This document shows positions 21,201-27,944 of a DNA stretch of 64,000 nucleotides, one piece after another. The notes beneath the pieces were generated by a model. It was not told the origin of the DNA and searched no databases. It saw only the letters and a list, made by a program, of their open reading frames with translations. Origin of the DNA: Paragorgia papillata (taxonomy: Eukaryota > Cnidaria > Anthozoa > Scleralcyonacea > Coralliidae); the NCBI GenBank assembly GCA_035771165.1, contig JAWNZC010000087.1, positions 6,117,001 to 6,181,000 of the forward strand. The letters run 5' to 3'. The position numbers and the translations under genes are program-made. Position 1 is the first letter of the stretch. Each line of letters starts with the position of its first letter.

Positions 21201-22197
21201 CAATTCCATCTCTATTATATTTTCTTGAGTGGGCTTTAACATTAAAACCAGCTCTTTCAAGATTAATGGCTTTAGGGTCATTTGCTATCATCTCGGCTAT
21301 TGCAACTGCATAAAAGAAGCAGTTTTGGTCTTTGTTTTGTGGGTTAATAATAGCCTTTTTGTTTTGGATAGTTTTAGGTAGTTCTTGAAAACCCTTACCA
21401 TTTAAAGGTTTATGTTTTGATATTGAAATATGCAGACTTTCAACAGATCTTATGGCCCAGCCAGAACCCTTTTTCTGATGGGATGCCAAATTTTCGAGCA
21501 TCTCTTTTTTAGATAGCTCATAAAGTTTGTTAACATCTTCTTCTGTTGTCATTGATCTCATATTAGAGACAAAATAAAACTCTTCAACATCTCCCCATCC
21601 AGAGGCGTAATCATAACGAACAAGATTACATATTAGTGTTGTTTTTACCTTTTTGGAACCATCAATGTCATTAAGTAATTTTTCAACAGCTGGAGTTGTT
21701 TGTTCTAAGAAAACAGATGGGTCTTTAAATCCCTGTCCTGAGATCTCATATAAGGTTGCTGCTCCACCTAAAAAATTTCTAATAAGTTTAGGTTCTGCTT
21801 CTCTAAGTTTTTTGTTAGCTTTTGCCTTTTTATTGAAAATTTTCCCTAGTTTGTTACCTAAAATTCGCCTTGTTCTTTTAATTTTTGAACTTCCCTTCCA
21901 CTTATTGAATTCTGTAAATTTGGCCTGTCTTTTCTTCTCCTGCTTGATCTCCCGCCCCCACTTTTGCCTCTCCTTGGCAGCAGCTTTTAACTGAAGTTTT
22001 TTGTTAATTTTTGTTTGTTTTAGGGCTACACTTTTGGTTTCTCTTGCCTCCTTTGCCTTGGTTTTTCTTTCCTGTTCTGCCTGTAATTTGGCAAGTCTTT
22101 CAGGTTTGAAAGGTCTCATTTCGCGGTCTCTTTGTAGTTGTCTTCGTTTTCTTAAACGGGCATTTTCGCGTTTCTTTAAAAGTCTTTCTTGTTCCAT
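18298..22197 (-). CDS. PolB: Protein-primed family B DNA polymerase (pPolB), 1299 aa
   Basis: This enzyme replicates the linear element genome. The order is as follows. Residues 1-140 are a very basic coiled-coil region. DQNCFFYA (Asp290, Cys293) and DNHYSAV (His386) form an OTU-like Cys/His pair. A C2HC finger follows (Cys411, Cys414, His427, Cys431). Exonuclease motif I is DFE (468-470). An endonuclease VII-like zinc insert has Cys570, Cys573, DHDH 584-587 and NSCN. Exo II is HNLANYD (615-621) and Exo III is YLKLD (784-788). Polymerase motif A is LDKNNLYG (Asp884), motif B NNSPFGK (1032-1038) and motif C FTDTDS (1127-1132). All catalytic positions are intact and the length is normal for Polintons. 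The start codon context is ATAATAAATG. The stop lies about 30 bp from the TIR. Confidence 0.96.
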   Translation of the reverse strand: MEQERLLKKRENARLRKRRQLQRDREMRPFKPERLAKLQAEQERKTKAKEARETKSVALKQTKINKKLQLKAAAKERQKWGREIKQEKKRQAKFTEFNKWKGSSKIKRTRRILGNKLGKIFNKKAKANKKLREAEPKLIRNFLGGAATLYEISGQGFKDPSVFLEQTTPAVEKLLNDIDGSKKVKTTLICNLVRYDYASGWGDVEEFYFVSNMRSMTTEEDVNKLYELSKKEMLENLASHQKKGSGWAIRSVESLHISISKHKPLNGKGFQELPKTIQNKKAIINPQNKDQNCFFYAVAIAEMIANDPKAINLERAGFNVKAHSRKYNRDGIEVPVNIKDISKFEKMNKMNINVFSWDEEIKKVYQMQISKANYPNVIDLFWWDNHYSAVKCKSKLLSTQLSKRNGKVHFCNFCLNPFRTEKARDEHSQICQTYGAQIQEYPKNGETMGWSSKDYQKLQDVPFAIIFDFECILKPLTTTKPQNSIESYTKKYQQHKPSGFSYLVICSDPEIYSGKVVSYTKQHENEDLGKMFIEKMEMEANIIWENYLKNPKPIIMSKAQEEEFQLAKICYVCEESLGDDKVRDHDHLNGKYRGAAHNSCNYSMGSAKHIPVLAHNLANYDAHLIIESLGLTEGPISCIPKTDEEYISFSKKLWMNGGYHKKLIKGERKKKWVPLELRFLDSLKFMGSSLATLVENLSPSAFVYTDKAFVKETPENLALLKRKGVFPYEFMTDLEKMNYPKLPAKKEFYSKLNGTHISDEDYAHAQKVWKAFGCKTMRDFHDLYLKLDTVLLGDVIQNFRKTSKATYGLDPLWFYTTPGLAWCALMKMTKQKLELLADPNMYLMIEQGIRGGMSLITHRYSEANNKYMDEYDPSKESSFIPYLDKNNLYGVAMSEPLPIRKFKWMSEKNLSNWENHLVETKDGDEGTGCFLEVDLDYPEHLHDLHNDLPFAAERIKIDGVEKLLPNLNDKEKYVIHYRALKQCLDNGLVLKKIHRGISFVEKPWMKPYIDLNTKLRTAATNDFDKDFYKLMNNSPFGKTMENVRNRVDIRLVSFKDQFEKLAKKPNYNGINIFNENLAAIHMGKTRVKLNKPIFTGAAILDLSKTSMYDFQYNYIKPKYGNKAQLLFTDTDSLCYNIKTEDIFKDISADVETHFDTSNFGKSHPSEIKCGVNKKVLGKMKFETGPDQIAGFVGLRPKAYAIKMAKKLNPITGLMECKEEKKCKGIKKSVISNDIKFDDYKNCLLTGKNLMRGMNTFRSFQHKIHTIHVNKIALNADDNKRVIGEDGISTLAIGHYKTKV

Positions 22198-22383
22198 TTA
22201 TTATAACGCAAAAAAAATTATTTTTTATGTATATAATAAAGGGAAATATTAATTTATCTCCTTTTTCTTTTTAAAGTTTGTTTTGGTTATGGTTATCTTA
22301 TCTCTTGTTTTTTACATACCTTGACATTTTTTTTGACCACAAATAGCTTTCTTCATTCGGGTTTCATTTCGCGATCTCAAAAG

Positions 22384-22410
22384 AATTTCTAAATTTAAAA
22401 TTTAGAAATT
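22384..22410. terminator. Perfect 13-bp palindrome 3' of the 22421 gene
   Basis: AATTTCTAAATTT is separated by one base from its exact complement and lies 10 bp past the stop codon of the minus-strand gene. It belongs to a set of 3'-end hairpins with ATTTCT in the stem. Its role as a transcript end signal is inferred. Confidence 0.6.
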
Positions 22411-22420
22411 TTTATTAAAC

Positions 22421-22846
22421 TTAACGACTAACAGACCAGTTCTTCCCTTTGTATGTAATTGGTAAATTTTTTTTAATGTAAAATGGAATACAGCTTGGGT
22501 TTTTTCCTAAACTTTTTGCTGCTCTGTAAATACTTGGGAACTCTTCCCTTTCTCCATTTTTAGATGTAAGTGTAATTTTAACAGGTGTTTTAATGCAACC
22601 CCTGTTACATTTGTCATAAACTTCATTTTTAACCAATGGAATACCAAGACATTCGCACAATGGTTTTAAACTTAAACTGTTTGCACCTTTAACTCCTTTA
22701 ATGAAAGCCATTTTTCTTAACTCCTTTCTGTTTGGAGTATATTTTTCTTCGTTAACTTTTCTGAGAAAATCTTGTAATTCTCTTCTGTGTTGCATTTTTT
22801 GGTGGAACATTTCTTTTAGCTTTTCTGGTGGAATTTTGTTATTCAT
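22421..22846 (-). CDS. Small Polinton protein with NUMOD1-like C-terminus (copy A)
   Basis: This 141-residue basic protein has an N-terminal helical half (KLKEMFHQKMQHRRELQDFL) and a middle LCECLGIP motif. Its C-terminal module reads PVKITLTSKNGEREEFPSIY then RAAKSLGKNPS and ends in a lysine-rich strand (YKGKNWSVSR). The 'FPSI..AAK.LG' pattern resembles NUMOD1-type DNA-binding modules seen beside homing endonucleases. No nuclease is attached. It is paralogous over its whole length to the next gene (22934-23407), indicating tandem duplication inside the element. The start context is TTAATAAATG. Confidence 0.8.
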   Translation of the reverse strand: MNNKIPPEKLKEMFHQKMQHRRELQDFLRKVNEEKYTPNRKELRKMAFIKGVKGANSLSLKPLCECLGIPLVKNEVYDKCNRGCIKTPVKITLTSKNGEREEFPSIYRAAKSLGKNPSCIPFYIKKNLPITYKGKNWSVSR

Positions 22847-22889
22847 TTATTAACATCCATTTTGAGTTTTTAATTAAAAATTAGTGTTA

Positions 22890-22918
22890 AAATTTCTTAT
22901 TGTTTAAATAAGAGATTT
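22890..22918. terminator. AT-rich hairpin 3' of the 22934 gene
   Basis: AAATTTCTTATT pairs with AATAAGAGATTT with one mismatch across a five-base loop, 16 bp beyond the stop codon. The stem again begins with ATTTCT. Transcription termination is inferred. Confidence 0.55.
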
Positions 22919-22933
22919 TTGTTAAACCAAAAT

Positions 22934-23407
22934 TTAACGACTTGCAATCCATTTCTTTTCTTTGTACGAAATAACTGTTTTGTTTTTAATGTAGTAAACA
23001 ATAATACTAGGAGACTTTCTTCCAATAGCTGAAGCTGCTTTTTTAAGGCTTGGGAACACTACTTCTTCTCCATCTTCCAAAGCTGTAAACAGAACTTTGA
23101 CAGGATCCCTAATTTCTGTGTTGCCTGGAATTAAATATGGAATATATGGGATGTCAAGTTTTTCGCAAAGTGTTTTTGTTGTTAACACGCTTGGATTTGA
23201 AATTCCTTTTTGGAAGGCTAAACTAACTAGCTCTGTTCTTTGCGTACTAACTTTTGACTTCCGGATTTCAGATAAACGGTCCCGGAGTTCTATTTTTTGG
23301 CGTAAGTACTTTTGTATGAGTATTATTTCTTCTTCTAACTCTTCAAAAGTTTGGGTATGTCCGTTTTGTTTTCGAAAATTAATAATAATTTCAGTAGTAA
23401 GATTCAT
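22934..23407 (-). CDS. Small Polinton protein with NUMOD1-like C-terminus (copy B)
   Basis: This 157-residue paralogue of the preceding gene shares KTLCEKLDIP (LCECLGIP in copy A), DPVKVLFTALEDGEEVVFPS, KKAASAIGRKSPS and a final YKEKKWIASR that mirrors YKGKNWSVSR. The N-terminal half is a predicted coiled coil (EELEEEIILIQKYLRQKIEL). The likely role is DNA binding, inferred only from the NUMOD1-like pattern. Its start (ATAATAAAAGAAATG) has the A/T motif displaced by a few bases from the ATG. Confidence 0.8.
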   Translation of the reverse strand: MNLTTEIIINFRKQNGHTQTFEELEEEIILIQKYLRQKIELRDRLSEIRKSKVSTQRTELVSLAFQKGISNPSVLTTKTLCEKLDIPYIPYLIPGNTEIRDPVKVLFTALEDGEEVVFPSLKKAASAIGRKSPSIIVYYIKNKTVISYKEKKWIASR

Positions 23408-23519
23408 TTCTTTTATTATAGTAATGTTTTTTTTTCTTTAAATATAATTTTTTAAAGAAAAAAATAATTTTAACTTAGTTTCAGTAGTAATGTCCATTCC
23501 TTTTATTATTATGTACCCA

Positions 23520-23605
23520 CCTTTCTTTTTCTTTTGAAACCCATTTTTTTCTAAGAATTAGGTTTTTTTTGTCCCTCCGTTGTCTAAGAATTAGGTTTCT
23601 CCTGT
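23520..23605. repeat. Short direct repeat at a gene 3' end
   Basis: Ctaagaattaggttt occurs twice (23550-23564 and 23584-23598). The second copy lies within the end of the 23584 gene and the first lies just beyond it. It may be a slippage duplication of the coding 3' end. Confidence 0.6.
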
Positions 23606-23865
23606 CCATCCGTTGTTGGCGAATTTGGCGATACCAGTTTAATATTTTCATTATCATTTATTTTGTCTGTTAGGAGTTCCACAGATGGCGATTTTTTACA
23701 AAAAACATTGGTATAGTTTTTTACTGTTTTGTTTGTCCAGCCTATTTGAATATTTCCCTCCATTGTTAGGTCATCCCTTCCAAAACTTATTCCAAATTGG
23801 AACCCCTTTTTTGTAATATGGTTTTTGTTAAATTTTTCTTTTGGCTTGCTTTTAGAGTTTCCCAT
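23584..23865 (-). CDS. Small Polinton protein with myristoylation-type N-terminus
   Basis: This 93-residue protein starts MGNSKSKPKEKF, a good match to the N-myristoylation consensus (Gly2, Ser/Lys-rich), followed by a basic stretch. The C-terminal half is polar. Such a start would put the protein on membranes. Polinton virions are not known to be enveloped, but other large DNA viruses carry myristoylated structural proteins. The start context AATAAAATG fits the element's promoter motif. No homologue is recognised. Confidence 0.7.
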   Translation of the reverse strand: MGNSKSKPKEKFNKNHITKKGFQFGISFGRDDLTMEGNIQIGWTNKTVKNYTNVFCKKSPSVELLTDKINDNENIKLVSPNSPTTDGQEKPNS

Positions 23866-23919
23866 TTTATTTTTCTAACTTTTACAGGTTAGAAGAACAA
23901 AAATTTTAACAATATTAAC

Positions 23920-24423
23920 TCAACTGTTATTGGAATCATTAGAACTGCTACCATTGACATTTTCATCAATATTTTCATTATTTTGTACTGTAACATTTTT
24001 ATTTGGACTTGGTTTTCGATCCCAAACATGTTTGGCTATTATGATACCGCCAGTTAACAAACCAATCATTGGAATGTATGGCGAAATTTTTTTAACCAGA
24101 GATCTAACATCATCGCAAAATAATTTGTTTGTTTTTAACTCTGCATCCAGTTTTTCGTCATCCTGAACCAAGTCCAACTGCTCCAATAACTCTGAAAATT
24201 TGGTTACAAGTGTTTCAGTTAACAGAGAGGTTGTTTTGTCAAGTTGTGTTCTTTCGTAGTTGAGCTTAATTTTTTCAAGTTGGATCATCGAAGCTTTTTT
24301 CAAATATGCTTCTGAATGTTTAATCTCTTTTGCAAATGATAGCCGGATTAGGTCTTCCCTAAGATTTAAATCTTGCGGTTCTTCATTTTTTTCTTCATTA
24401 ATTGTTGCGTATTTGGTTTCCAT
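23920..24423 (-). CDS. Coiled-coil protein with one membrane segment
   Basis: This protein has 167 residues. Residues 1-100 are charged and helical (LRLSFAKEI, KLNYERTQLDKT). Near residue 130 there is a hydrophobic segment (YIPMIGLLTGGIIIAKHVW), and the tail is Asn/Ser-rich (NENIDENVNGSSSNDSNNS). It sits directly upstream of PolB-side genes and 12 bp from the 443-residue membrane protein, in the same direction. The start context is ATTATAAATG. Function is unknown; a virion membrane or assembly protein is possible. Confidence 0.75.
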   Translation of the reverse strand: METKYATINEEKNEEPQDLNLREDLIRLSFAKEIKHSEAYLKKASMIQLEKIKLNYERTQLDKTTSLLTETLVTKFSELLEQLDLVQDDEKLDAELKTNKLFCDDVRSLVKKISPYIPMIGLLTGGIIIAKHVWDRKPSPNKNVTVQNNENIDENVNGSSSNDSNNS

Positions 24424-24434
24424 TTATAATACCA

Positions 24435-25766
24435 TTATTTTTTACTTTTGTATTCTTTGTATTTTTCGTAAACAATATATGTTAATGCAATAGCTAGCAC
24501 CCACAGATTTTGGGTTAGCCATAACAAACCTTTTGCTCCCCAAGACAGTACTGTTGCAAGTAACTTTAAAATTGGTACTAATACCGGTAATGCTCCTTTT
24601 GCTAGTTTTGCAAGAGCTTTTCCAAGTGCCCCAGTTGCTTTTGCCGCTACTGCAACTCCTTTCCCTGCAGCCAAAACAACAGTTGTTATAATTCCAGCGA
24701 TACTAATGGCTACTGCAGCTGTAACTCCCATGTTTTGTTTTGCCCATTCTTTAAATTTTTCAAATTTGATTAAAATATTGTTTTTAAACTTTTCTTTTGT
24801 TGCTGCCTCCTTTGGTATCGCATCGTTTAACAGTCTCATTTCTTCAGCTTTTTTCTTACATGCATTTGCAATATCTTCAAATAATTTTTTTTCTACTGGA
24901 TTTTCTGCTGCATTTGCTTTGTCTTCATAAAGTTTTCGGTTGACTTCGGCAGCTTCTTGGTTGCCTCGTATGAAATCCCTTTTTTCTTCTCCTTCTAACT
25001 GATTAATTTGGGCGGTTTTGTCTCTTACCACTCCAAACAAGTTACTAAGATTGCTGTCATGTTCCCCTTCTTTAGCATTGGCAAAAAGAGCATCAGTTAA
25101 TATTGTTACTTCGTTGTTTAAATCTTCAGCAACATTTTTTTGAACAGCTTTGGCGGCTTGGTAGCTTATATCTAAATCCTTTTCAATGCGGCCAGCTCCA
25201 GTTTTTAAATGTTCAACACTTCCTTCTTTTAACAAATTTTTAAATTCATTAATTTTTTTTACAACTTTTGCTCCTTTCACTTTAGAATAGTTAAATTCTT
25301 TTGTAATAGCATCCCTAACAAAAACTTCCACACCGTCAAACTTAAGTCCATTGATCTTAAATTCAGGATCGCGGGTAAATGTAGTTCTATTATACAAATC
25401 TGGATTCTTTCCCTTAAGTATTGTTTGACTTAACTCTTCCATAAAAAACATTCTTTTTTCGGTTGTAGCGTCTAAACTTTGTCTCCTAGACTCCTCTCCT
25501 ATAAATTTTTTCATTCTTTTTGCAAATTCTTCTTCCGGCTCATCTTTATATCGTACAGGTCTTTTTTTGAGTCTTTCCTGCATTTCTAATCTTTCTTCTT
25601 TTTTAACATCATCATCATCATAAGGCTCAAAAAGAGAGTCAAGATCATCAAAATAGGAACGGGAAAAAGATGATTCAAAAGTTTTGTCAGTATCATCATC
25701 TTGTACATTGGTTTTAAAAGTTTTCAAACCAATACCATCAGAAGGTTCTCCATAATTAGTTTCCAT
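24435..25766 (-). CDS. Large coiled-coil protein with hydrophobic C-terminal domain, 443 aa
   Basis: Residues 1-120 are acidic and charged (SLFEPYDDDDVKKEERLEMQ). Residues 150-340 are helical with heptads. The last about 100 residues are hydrophobic: a first segment VAISIAGIITTVVLAAGKG, an Ala/Lys-rich amphipathic stretch, then LLATVLSWGAKGLLWLTQNLW and ALTYIVYEKY. The layout resembles membrane-active virion proteins, but I cannot match it to a named Polinton family. The start context is CATAAATAAATG. It is followed by the integrase gene in the same direction. Confidence 0.75.
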   Translation of the reverse strand: METNYGEPSDGIGLKTFKTNVQDDDTDKTFESSFSRSYFDDLDSLFEPYDDDDVKKEERLEMQERLKKRPVRYKDEPEEEFAKRMKKFIGEESRRQSLDATTEKRMFFMEELSQTILKGKNPDLYNRTTFTRDPEFKINGLKFDGVEVFVRDAITKEFNYSKVKGAKVVKKINEFKNLLKEGSVEHLKTGAGRIEKDLDISYQAAKAVQKNVAEDLNNEVTILTDALFANAKEGEHDSNLSNLFGVVRDKTAQINQLEGEEKRDFIRGNQEAAEVNRKLYEDKANAAENPVEKKLFEDIANACKKKAEEMRLLNDAIPKEAATKEKFKNNILIKFEKFKEWAKQNMGVTAAVAISIAGIITTVVLAAGKGVAVAAKATGALGKALAKLAKGALPVLVPILKLLATVLSWGAKGLLWLTQNLWVLAIALTYIVYEKYKEYKSKK

Positions 25767-25770
25767 TTAT

Positions 25771-26745
25771 TTATGTTTGTTTCCCAATAGCTTTAACCAG
25801 TTCTTCGTCATAAAATTTACCCAAAATATTTTCGCCCTCATTATCTTGAATTTTGTACATAACTGGATCTCCACGAAATACAGCTGAGACAGTAAAAATT
25901 TCATTTAAAAAATTTGGATCATAACCTTTTGAAAAGTTTTTTCTGTATTTTTGGAGTCTAACATGATCTCCAACTTTAAATTTTGGATTTACACTTTGCT
26001 CAAGTGGGGGAATACCATACAAAGTAAAGAAAACTTTAGATTGGTTTTGGTCATTTACATCTTTTGGTTTCATTTTAATGGTTCTATGGATGGTATTATT
26101 GTAGCTCCCAACAAATTTATCCAAGTCATTCAACCACTTTCTGTTACCCTTGAAAGTAAAATATTTCCACATTCTGGTTTTTAAAGTTCTGTTAAATCTT
26201 TCAACAATGGCAGCCTTTTTTTCAGAATGTGTTGTAAAGTAATCTATGTCATTAGATTTTAAAAGACTTTTTACACCTTTGTTGTGGAACTCCATACCTT
26301 CGTCAAATTGGACAGCTTCTGGATACTTGCCAAATCTTTTCTTGAATTCAGCCAGTAATTTTGTAACACCTGGTACCATACTTTCTGTACTTTTTCTTTT
26401 AACAGGAACAGCAAAACCAAATCTGCTTAAAATTTCTATTCCAGTTAATATCCATCGTTGGTCATTATTTTGATCTCCAAATTTTGCCATATCCACCATA
26501 TCCATTTGTAGTTGGTCAGCAAGATTTTTTACAAATGTTTTTTGATATTTTCTTGGTTTTCTAATGGGTTTGTGCAATGTAAAAACCTTTTGATGGTGTA
26601 ACCATTCCTTTACTTGTTTGCGAGTTATGGAAGGGTTTTCTTTAACAGCTGTTTTGTAAAGCTTTTCCATGGATTGGTAACCCGTTACAGGATTGTAATA
26701 AATTTCTCGAAGTTCAAGGTCAATAAGTAAAAGTTTGTTGTCCAT
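25771..26745 (-). CDS. INT: Retroviral-type integrase (Polinton INT), 324 aa
   Basis: This enzyme inserts the element into the genome. The catalytic triad is visible in the RNase H fold: Asp82 in MDMVD, Asp148 in VQFDEG and Glu182 in IVERFNR. An N-terminal helical region with TRKQVKEWLHHQ replaces the usual zinc finger. The C-terminal part (KFKVGDHVRLQKYRKNFSKG, then FLNEIFTVSAVF) is a chromodomain/SH3-like module typical of Polinton integrases. The length is normal and the frame intact. Its gene is divergent from the 391-residue gene, with only 15 bp between the start codons. Confidence 0.95.
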   Translation of the reverse strand: MDNKLLLIDLELREIYYNPVTGYQSMEKLYKTAVKENPSITRKQVKEWLHHQKVFTLHKPIRKPRKYQKTFVKNLADQLQMDMVDMAKFGDQNNDQRWILTGIEILSRFGFAVPVKRKSTESMVPGVTKLLAEFKKRFGKYPEAVQFDEGMEFHNKGVKSLLKSNDIDYFTTHSEKKAAIVERFNRTLKTRMWKYFTFKGNRKWLNDLDKFVGSYNNTIHRTIKMKPKDVNDQNQSKVFFTLYGIPPLEQSVNPKFKVGDHVRLQKYRKNFSKGYDPNFLNEIFTVSAVFRGDPVMYKIQDNEGENILGKFYDEELVKAIGKQT

Positions 26746-26760
26746 TTTTTATTTAAATAA
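26746..26760. promoter_or_regulatory. 15-bp divergent promoter between integrase and the 26761 gene
   Basis: The whole space between two divergent ATGs is tttttatttaaata. With the flanking aa it forms the palindrome TTTATTTAAATAAA, giving AAATAAATG for the + gene and AAATAAAAAATG for integrase. No room remains for a conventional upstream promoter, so the A/T palindrome itself must direct transcription both ways, or the transcripts must start elsewhere. Confidence 0.6.
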
Positions 26761-27936
26761 ATGACAGAATTTAAATGGCCCAAAGAGTGGGATATTAATG
26801 GAACAGTTCAGAAATTTTCTAAACAACAAAAGGCTTCTGTAAATATAAACACTATTACAATATTTGCGAATGAAAGAGAGAATTTTATTGTAAACCTAAA
26901 TCCCATAGATTTAACATTTCAACAGCCATTAAAAATAAGAAACCCAGATTTGAATGACTTTCTTACAATCCCATATTTTACAGCACTTGCAGCTTCTTAT
27001 GTCGCAAGTTATTTATGTGGAGTGTCAAACAAACATTTTAAAAATGGTTTTGAAAAATTGAAATCTTCTTTTTTGACAAGCATTGTCCATTATCATTATG
27101 TTTTTCAGGTAAGAAGGTTTTTGAAACATCCTGACAAACTTAAAAGATTTTTAACAGAGGATGTCATAAAAATTTTACAACATAACCCCAATGATGTTTG
27201 GATCCAAAAGATAAGTAATTCTACTCAAAATGCAAAAGAATTTACCCAGGACATGAAAGACCTTGGATACGAAGTTAGATATGTAAATCTGGAGAAAAAA
27301 AGTTATGGAAGAATTAATGAATATGAAGAACTGGTTTCTACTACAAAAAGACATCCTGATGATTTTAAACATTTTGTTCCCGAGAGTTCAAATGGTCTTA
27401 CATTATTGGGTCAAAAGCTTTTTCAACAATCATTAGAATCTTTTGTTTACTGTGTTTTGGGAGCACAAGCAAAAACAAGATGGGTCATTGTTGGCGAAGG
27501 AGCTAAAAGTTTACAAACCCAAGAAGTGTTTAAAAAGTTAATGGAGGATACCATTGCACAAGATGATGTTACTGTTTCTATTAGTAATATGAGGCAGGCC
27601 ATTAAGTCCACTAATGTTGTTTTAAATTTTGCAATAAGCCCAGGTTTAATTTTAATCCCATCGGACATGAGAATTCTTATTAATCAAATTAGTGGGTTTA
27701 ATAATGTTCTTACCCTGGCAACAAAAAAAATGGTTCTTGGACTTAACAGACATTTAAACATTGGGAAACCTTTTGTAAAACCTTTTGAGAAACCTATTGT
27801 TAAACCTTTTGTAATTCCCAAAAAATACAAACAAGGAGATTACATTCCCGAAAACCTTGAAAAAAGCGATAACAGATTACCAGAAGTATTTGGGGCTTCA
27901 ATAACAATAGTGTATATGCTTTTAAAAATACTATAA
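26761..27936 (+). CDS. Unidentified Polinton protein, 391 aa
   Basis: This is one of only two + strand genes in the element. The N-terminal 100 residues look like a beta-rich domain (VNINTITIFANERENFIVNL). The centre is mixed helix and strand. Residues about 335-365 are a low-complexity Pro/Lys linker built on KPFVKPFEKPIVKPF. The C-terminus is hydrophobic (ITIVYMLLKIL). I do not recognise a family. It could be a structural protein with a C-terminal tether. It is followed after 8 bp by the zinc-ribbon gene and may be co-transcribed with it. Confidence 0.8.
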   Translation: MTEFKWPKEWDINGTVQKFSKQQKASVNINTITIFANERENFIVNLNPIDLTFQQPLKIRNPDLNDFLTIPYFTALAASYVASYLCGVSNKHFKNGFEKLKSSFLTSIVHYHYVFQVRRFLKHPDKLKRFLTEDVIKILQHNPNDVWIQKISNSTQNAKEFTQDMKDLGYEVRYVNLEKKSYGRINEYEELVSTTKRHPDDFKHFVPESSNGLTLLGQKLFQQSLESFVYCVLGAQAKTRWVIVGEGAKSLQTQEVFKKLMEDTIAQDDVTVSISNMRQAIKSTNVVLNFAISPGLILIPSDMRILINQISGFNNVLTLATKKMVLGLNRHLNIGKPFVKPFEKPIVKPFVIPKKYKQGDYIPENLEKSDNRLPEVFGASITIVYMLLKIL

Positions 27937-27944
27937 TAAAAGGA

